Source: Arthrobacter sp. StoSoilB5
GTDB taxonomy: Bacteria; Actinomycetota; Actinomycetes; Actinomycetales; Micrococcaceae
Direction of reading: 5' to 3'
DNA: 64,000 bases
Assembly: GCF_019977235.1 (NCBI RefSeq)
Contig: NZ_AP024646.1
Location: forward strand, 2,790,001 to 2,854,000
A program made the position numbers and the translations under genes. Of the stretch, positions 58,145-64,000 are shown in pieces; position 1 is the stretch's first letter, and every line of letters begins with the position of its first letter. Below the pieces are notes generated by a model that ran no database searches, was not told the origin of the DNA, and saw only the letters and a program-made list of their open reading frames with translations.

Positions 58145-60546
58145 GGGATCCGGTTATTGGGGCTGGGGGGCACTTTCCTGCGGAGTCGCCCCGCGATCTC
58201 GACGGCGGCGCTAGACGCCACCGCGACTCCGATCGTCACCGGCAAGAGATCCCCCGGGGGCCAGTCGAGCCGGAAGAAGTCACTCAGCAGCGGGAAAGTG
58301 AAGACAGTCACTGTGCCGATATACATCGCCGCTATGACAGCCGTCTTCCGTGCATCGAGCGGACGCGCGATAACTGCCAGGATCCACGAACCAATGAGTG
58401 CCAGCGCCAGGGTCGATGCGGAGCGGGCCTGGTCGACGCTGAAGCTGCCGGTGGCCTCGATGTAGTAATTGAGCACGGTAATCCCGACTGCCGTGGCCAA
58501 CCCAGCGGGTATCGCGAAGGACAGCGAGCGGCGCAGGAATCCGCGGGCATAGCCTTGAGAATTGGGGAGCAAAGCCAGAAAGAATGCGGGCAGCCCGATG
58601 GTCAGTCCATCCACCGCGGACAGTTGGCGTGGCAGGAAGGGAAAAGGCAGCAGCAGCGTCCCGCAGAACAGGGAGATAACAACCGCATACGCCGTCTTGC
58701 TGAGAAACAACATGGAAACCCGCTCCATATTGTTGATGACCCTCCGTCCTTCTGCCACCACGGCAGGAAGCCTGCTGAATTGGCCATCGAGCAGGACGAT
58801 GCGCGCAACAGCCTTGGTTGCCGGAGCTGCGGAGTCCATCGCGATGCCCAGGTCTGCCACTTTGAGCGCCAAAGTGTCATTGACTCCGTCTCCGGTCATC
58901 GCAATTGTGTGGCCCCGACGCTGCAGTGCGAGCACCAGCTCCTTCTTTTGTTTCGGGGAGACGCGTCCGAACACCGAGTGCTCTTCCACAAGCCGTTCCA
59001 ACATGGCGGGATCTTCAGGCAATGTGCCGGCGTCAATTGCATTCGTGTCTTCCAAGCCCAGCTTGCCGGCCAGCAGGCCAACCGTGCGGGGATCATCGCC
59101 GGAAAGGATCTTTATGGCCACTCCCTCCTCACGGAAGTAGGCCAACGTGCGGGGCGCGTCCCGCCTGATACTTTCACGGAATGTCAGTAGCAATACCGGT
59201 TCACAATCAGGGGGCAAGGGAACTTCGGACCCATCAGTGGCCAGGCTGGAGCGGGATAACGCCATGGTCCGGAACCCTGACGCTATCAGCCGTTCCGCCC
59301 GCTCCCGCGCAGATCTGCAGCCAGAAGAGCCTCCCGCCAGGACCACTTCCGGGGCACCGAGTATCCATGTGCAGGAGCCGCCCTGGAGATTGTCGAGCGT
59401 CACCGAGCTCCACTTGCGCGCTGAATCGAAAGGCACTGAAGCCAAGGCGTGAGGCTCCCGTTTCAGTGGAAAGGCGTCCCCGACGGACCGCGAGGTGGCG
59501 TTGGCCGGTTGGTTGGCACCGAACCATTCCAGTGCCTCGCTCCAGCCATCCTGGACGTCGTCCCGGAGGTGGTGGACGGCGTCGAACGCCATCTGTCCGT
59601 CCGTGAGCGTTCCTGTCTTGTCCAAGCACAGGACGTCCACCCGGGCGAGCACTTCGACAGCTGCCAGCTCCTGGACGAGCACTTTCTGCCGTGCCAGGCG
59701 AACGGCTCCAACGGCGAAAGCTACGCTGGTCAGGAGCACCAGGCCGAGGGGAATCATGGCTATGGTACTTGCCACGGTGGAAACAGCGTTCTGCTTCCAC
59801 GCCCCGGAAGCCAGTGCTGCCGCCCAGCCGTCCTGCCGGACAAACTGCGAATTCAGCACCAGCAACGTCACGGGCAGGACGATCCAGGCCAGGACCCCCA
59901 GCACCTTGTCGATTCCCCCGCGTATTTCGGACGTCACAAGGGAAAAGCGCTTGGCATCAGCGGTCAGCCGGTTGGCAAATGTTTCCTGGCCAACCCTGAT
60001 GACCTGGGCCGAGCCGGCACCGGCAAAAACCAAGGACCCAGCCAACAGCACGTCCCCACTGTGCTTGGGGACAGGGGCCGACTCGCCTGTCAGCAATGAC
60101 TCGTCCACGTCCAGGGAACCCTCCCCGGTGACAACCGCGTCCGCTGGCAATTGATCCCCGGCACCAAGCAGCAGCAAGTCATCCATCACCAGTCCGGTTG
60201 CGGGGATCTCGTGGTCATGTCCGTCGCGGACGACGCGGGCCGCCGCCGCGTGGATGATGGTCAGGCGATCGAGTGATCGCTTGGCGCGGTATTCCTGGAT
60301 CACGCCAATAAGGGCGTTCCCAATGGCCGCCAACCCGAACAACGCGTCCTGCCACTGACCGAGGAAGAGCAACAGCGAAAAACCCGACAGGACGATGCCG
60401 TTGAAAAGCGTAACGACGTTGGCACGGATAATAGCCGGCAAGCTTCGGCTGGTTGGTATGGGCGTGACATTGACCATCCCGTCGCGGACCCGCTGTGAGA
60501 CTTCTTGAGCAGAGAGGCCCGCCGGCGGACCGTACGGATTGGTCAC
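58141..60546 (-). CDS. P-type cation ATPase, CtpE-like
   Basis: An approximately 801-residue P-type ATPase (TTG at 60555 is an alternative start; GTG at 60546 has GAGG 10 bp upstream). Seen: DESLLTGESAPVP in the actuator, CLDKTGTLTDGQM with the phosphorylated Asp near residue 308, LSGDDPRTVGLLA, TGDGVNDTLALKVADLGIAM, and about ten TM segments. The N-terminal cation domain is short. Size and overall sequence character resemble mycobacterial CtpE, a Ca2+-linked pump. It is a second cation ATPase in the island beside the CtpF-like one. A good DosR-like box lies about 100 bp upstream. Confidence 0.88.
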   Translation of the reverse strand: MTNPYGPPAGLSAQEVSQRVRDGMVNVTPIPTSRSLPAIIRANVVTLFNGIVLSGFSLLLFLGQWQDALFGLAAIGNALIGVIQEYRAKRSLDRLTIIHAAAARVVRDGHDHEIPATGLVMDDLLLLGAGDQLPADAVVTGEGSLDVDESLLTGESAPVPKHSGDVLLAGSLVFAGAGSAQVIRVGQETFANRLTADAKRFSLVTSEIRGGIDKVLGVLAWIVLPVTLLVLNSQFVRQDGWAAALASGAWKQNAVSTVASTIAMIPLGLVLLTSVAFAVGAVRLARQKVLVQELAAVEVLARVDVLCLDKTGTLTDGQMAFDAVHHLRDDVQDGWSEALEWFGANQPANATSRSVGDAFPLKREPHALASVPFDSARKWSSVTLDNLQGGSCTWILGAPEVVLAGGSSGCRSARERAERLIASGFRTMALSRSSLATDGSEVPLPPDCEPVLLLTFRESIRRDAPRTLAYFREEGVAIKILSGDDPRTVGLLAGKLGLEDTNAIDAGTLPEDPAMLERLVEEHSVFGRVSPKQKKELVLALQRRGHTIAMTGDGVNDTLALKVADLGIAMDSAAPATKAVARIVLLDGQFSRLPAVVAEGRRVINNMERVSMLFLSKTAYAVVISLFCGTLLLPFPFLPRQLSAVDGLTIGLPAFFLALLPNSQGYARGFLRRSLSFAIPAGLATAVGITVLNYYIEATGSFSVDQARSASTLALALIGSWILAVIARPLDARKTAVIAAMYIGTVTVFTFPLLSDFFRLDWPPGDLLPVTIGVAVASSAAVEIAGRLRRKVPPSPNNRIP

Positions 60547-60651
60547 TGACGGCAAACCTCACTGCAGTGGTTGGCATACCTCGTACGATGCATGGTTCCT
60601 CCACGCTGTCCAGTGAAGTACAAGGGTTCCGGAAACGGTTTGGCTTGCATA

Positions 60652-60665
60652 GGGTCGAAAGTCAC
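60652..60665. promoter_or_regulatory. DosR-like box before the CtpE-like ATPase
   Basis: GGGTCGAAAGTCAC (GTGACTTTCGACCC on the minus strand) matches 11 of 14 positions of the DosR consensus. It is about 106 bp upstream of the GTG start, in the 201-bp gap after the GAF gene. Confidence 0.5.
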
Positions 60666-60756
60666 AGGGCGGCGGTTTTCAACTTGTCCCAGGTAGCCTG
60701 TGATTCTTTGTGGACGAATTCCGTTGCTGCCCCGAATCGTAAGGAGCCCGGCTCGT

Positions 60757-61380
60757 CTAGGGTTCGAAGTGCACGGAAACGGCGTCCTGCCCCGGGACGG
60801 CGGCAATAATGGACTGCGCGAGGTCCAAGTCGGCAATCCGTAGGGCTGGGCGAAGGCGCCTGGCGGCATCCAGTGCGAACCTTTCCATTGCGCTAATCTC
60901 ATCCTCCGAGAACGCAGCCGGACGGTTGGCGCATACGCTGAGCACCGCATTTCCCTGATCTTCGGCCCACAGCGGTACGGAAACGGCTGATCTGATCCCC
61001 TGGGCCAAAGCGGTTCGGCTGAACCGGGGCCAGCGCCCATCCTGGGAAAGGTCCCCAAGGACCACCGTGTGCGAGTCGGCGATTGCCCCCAGTGCCGGCC
61101 CTTCGTGGAATCTGTTCTGCAGATCAACCAGGGTTGTGGCCAATGCGCCAGTGCACACGCTTGTAAGGGATCCGCTTGGTCGGCGCAGCGTAATGCCGCA
61201 CTCAACCCCAGGGCGGCGAGCGATGACAGCATCGGCCTGACGGACAAGCTGGCCGAGGAGTTCGCCAATGTCCTCTTCCTGCAGGTCGAGTACGGGCTGT
61301 GCCGCACTGGTAGCCTCCGCTGTTACTGGAGGTTTATTGAGGGTCGCTACCTGCCCGCCAAGGGCCTGGCCGTACCTCAC
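60757..61380 (-). CDS. GAF-domain protein
   Basis: A 207-residue protein with a single GAF domain at about residues 40-185: CGITLRRPSGSLTSVCTG, LQNRFHEGPALGAIADSHTV, RSAVSVPLWAEDQGNAVLSV and FSEDEISAMERFA. This resembles the sensor part of actinobacterial GAF-ANTAR proteins. No ANTAR RNA-binding domain follows; the protein ends about 20 residues after the GAF helix. The GTG at 61380 is the first available start; the frame stays open upstream to about 61580 but has no start codon there. Divergent from the DosS-like sensor. Ligand unknown. Confidence 0.75.
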   Translation of the reverse strand: MRYGQALGGQVATLNKPPVTAEATSAAQPVLDLQEEDIGELLGQLVRQADAVIARRPGVECGITLRRPSGSLTSVCTGALATTLVDLQNRFHEGPALGAIADSHTVVLGDLSQDGRWPRFSRTALAQGIRSAVSVPLWAEDQGNAVLSVCANRPAAFSEDEISAMERFALDAARRLRPALRIADLDLAQSIIAAVPGQDAVSVHFEP

Positions 61381-63104
<1,724 letters not shown>

Positions 63105-63112
63105 GTGGCGTT

Positions 63113-63126
63113 GTGACCTAAGACTC
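63113..63126. promoter_or_regulatory. DosR-like box before the universal stress protein
   Basis: GTGACCTAAGACTC matches 10 of 14 positions of the DosR consensus, 66 bp before the Usp start and just after the sensor stop. Confidence 0.45.
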
Positions 63127-63191
63127 TGGTCGCCGTCGGTCTTTCACGGCAATCTGGCAGGACAAATGCTTTGCTCGGTGGGAGGACGGTT

Positions 63192-63662
63192 ATGAACAGT
63201 TCAGGTTCCGCAGGCTCCATCATCGTAGGAGTCGACGGCTCGGATGCATCAATCGCTGCCCTCAGGGAAGCCCAACGCCTGGCTTTGCCCTTGGGCTCTG
63301 AGGTGGTTGCGACGGCGTTCTGGGAGTATCCCCGTGTTTATGACGGCTACGTAGCCATGGGAATCACCGGCTTCGAGGAAGCCGCGGGGGAGATCCTCAA
63401 GCAATCCGTGGAAAAAGCATTCGGTCCTGCCATTCCGGACAACGTCGTTTCCCGCCTGGTCCGCAGTCATCCCCGGCAGGGGCTGATCGAGGCAAGCCGC
63501 GACGCGGATCTGATCGTTGTTGGACGGCGCGGACATGGTGGGTTCGGTGGGCTGCTGGTGGGATCGGTCAGCTCAGCATGCGTCGCACACGCCCATTGTC
63601 CGGTTCTCGTTGTGCATGAGCCTGAGAGGGATTCGACGGCGGACAACGGCAGGATCCAGTAG
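63192..63662 (+). CDS. universal stress protein
   Basis: A 156-residue single-domain Usp: SIIVGVDGSDASIAALREAQ at the start, IVVGRRGHGGFGGLLVGSVS (ATP-binding) near the end. It is a close paralog of the Usp at 48770, sharing WEYP/WELP, the MGI.GF segment and the AHAHCPV.VVH end. GGAGGA at 63181-63186 fixes the ATG at 63192. Rightward, between the sensor and a second PPOX gene, each with its own DosR-like box. Confidence 0.9.
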   Translation: MNSSGSAGSIIVGVDGSDASIAALREAQRLALPLGSEVVATAFWEYPRVYDGYVAMGITGFEEAAGEILKQSVEKAFGPAIPDNVVSRLVRSHPRQGLIEASRDADLIVVGRRGHGGFGGLLVGSVSSACVAHAHCPVLVVHEPERDSTADNGRIQ

Positions 63663-63672
63663 AAGTGTTCCG

Positions 63673-63686
63673 GGGTCTTTTGGCCC
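63673..63686. promoter_or_regulatory. DosR-like box before the second PPOX gene
   Basis: GGGTCTTTTGGCCC matches 11 of 14 positions of the DosR consensus and lies 77 bp upstream of the start at 63764. Confidence 0.5.
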
Positions 63687-63763
63687 TACGTCCCGATGCC
63701 CAGGGCTTCCTAGGCTCGCAGTAGACGACGGGTGAACGCACCCGCCCAATGGAGGAGATGAAG

Positions 63764-64000
63764 ATGACACTGCCAAACACTGAGCCTGGCCGGATCGATG
63801 GAGCACGGCATGTCAGCGAAGACCTAAGCAAAGACCAGTGCTGGGAATTGCTCCGTTCGCAGACTACCGGCAGGGTTGGATTCGTGCATCACGGGAGGGT
63901 GATGATCCTTCCTGTTAACCACTTGATCCACAGGAAAAATATCTACTTTCGTACAGCTGCCGAAGGGCTTATCGGCGAGCCATTTGCACGGATGCAGGTA
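63764..64000 (+). CDS. PPOX-fold protein, N-terminal part (runs off the window)
   Basis: The 79 visible codons encode a split-barrel flavoprotein start: DQCWELLRSQTTGRVGFVHHGRVMILPVNHL and IYFRTAAEGL. This parallels the PPOX protein at 40888 (DCWRLLGETNVGRLSV, PVNFAVD, IVFRTSMG), making the two paralogs. GGAGGA at 63751-63756 sits 7 bp before the ATG at 63764; an in-frame ATG at 63758 is too close to that site. The C-terminus is beyond the right edge. Confidence 0.87.
   Translation, partial: MTLPNTEPGRIDGARHVSEDLSKDQCWELLRSQTTGRVGFVHHGRVMILPVNHLIHRKNIYFRTAAEGLIGEPFARMQV

Overview
The window is a high-GC chromosomal segment from an actinobacterium. The most likely source is the Micrococcaceae (Arthrobacter, Paenarthrobacter or Pseudarthrobacter type). 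This is inferred from the protein families (DUF6510, DUF3040, DUF5655, MmyB-type XRE regulators, an Arthrobacter-style RNase H relative), from G/C-rich third codon positions, and from several leaderless starts with a TANNNT -10 box 6-7 nt before the ATG. No rRNA, tRNA, CRISPR array or complete insertion sequence was seen. Most genes lie in long, tightly overlapping operons.

Region 1 (1-10.8 kb) is a branched-chain amino acid, probably isoleucine, catabolic block. A gamma-glutamyltransferase-like gene (cut by the left edge) and an Lrp/AsnC regulator are read leftward. Rightward are an amino-acid dehydrogenase, branched-chain 2-oxoacid dehydrogenase E1 alpha, E1 beta and E2, a small protein, an acyl-CoA dehydrogenase, an SDR 3-hydroxyacyl-CoA dehydrogenase, a thiolase and a decayed 2-methylcitrate synthase. 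An MFS transporter follows on the other strand. A palindrome of the form ATTGGATCCAAT recurs before the gamma-glutamyltransferase gene, the dehydrogenase gene and the MFS gene, suggesting a small regulon of the local Lrp protein.

Region 2 (12.9-18.1 kb) holds a leaderless small protein with a LexA-like box, a probably decayed membrane-protein gene, a three-gene redox module (molybdopterin oxidoreductase, ferredoxin-NADP reductase-type flavoprotein, DUF6510 zinc-ribbon protein), and an XRE regulator overlapping an MFS transporter.

Region 3 (18.2-35.8 kb) is a 13-gene leftward operon. It encodes a hydratase-like protein, a sugar-type ABC importer, an Asp/Glu-hydantoin racemase relative, two amidohydrolases, an aldehyde dehydrogenase, a dihydropyrimidinase/hydantoinase, a ureidoglycine aminohydrolase-like bicupin, an M20 hydrolase, an inactive-looking RNase H-DUF4440 fusion and an IclR regulator. 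A 1006-residue STAND-ATPase/BTAD regulator is divergent at its head. Together these suggest import and stepwise opening of a cyclic ureide or hydantoin-like compound; the substrate is unknown.

Region 4 (36-64 kb) resembles a dormancy/hypoxia (DosR-type) island. It has three universal stress proteins, two P-type cation ATPases, two pyridoxamine-oxidase-fold proteins, PEP synthase, a HAD-GH65 fusion, phosphofructokinase, an alcohol dehydrogenase, an Hsp20 remnant, GAF proteins and a DosS-like two-GAF sensor that lacks an ATPase domain. Degenerate GGGACTWWAGTCCC-like palindromes recur in its promoters. Two large transcription units diverge at about 50.05 kb: nine or more leftward genes (DUF3040 to a membrane protein) and a rightward trio of sugar/PEP metabolism genes.
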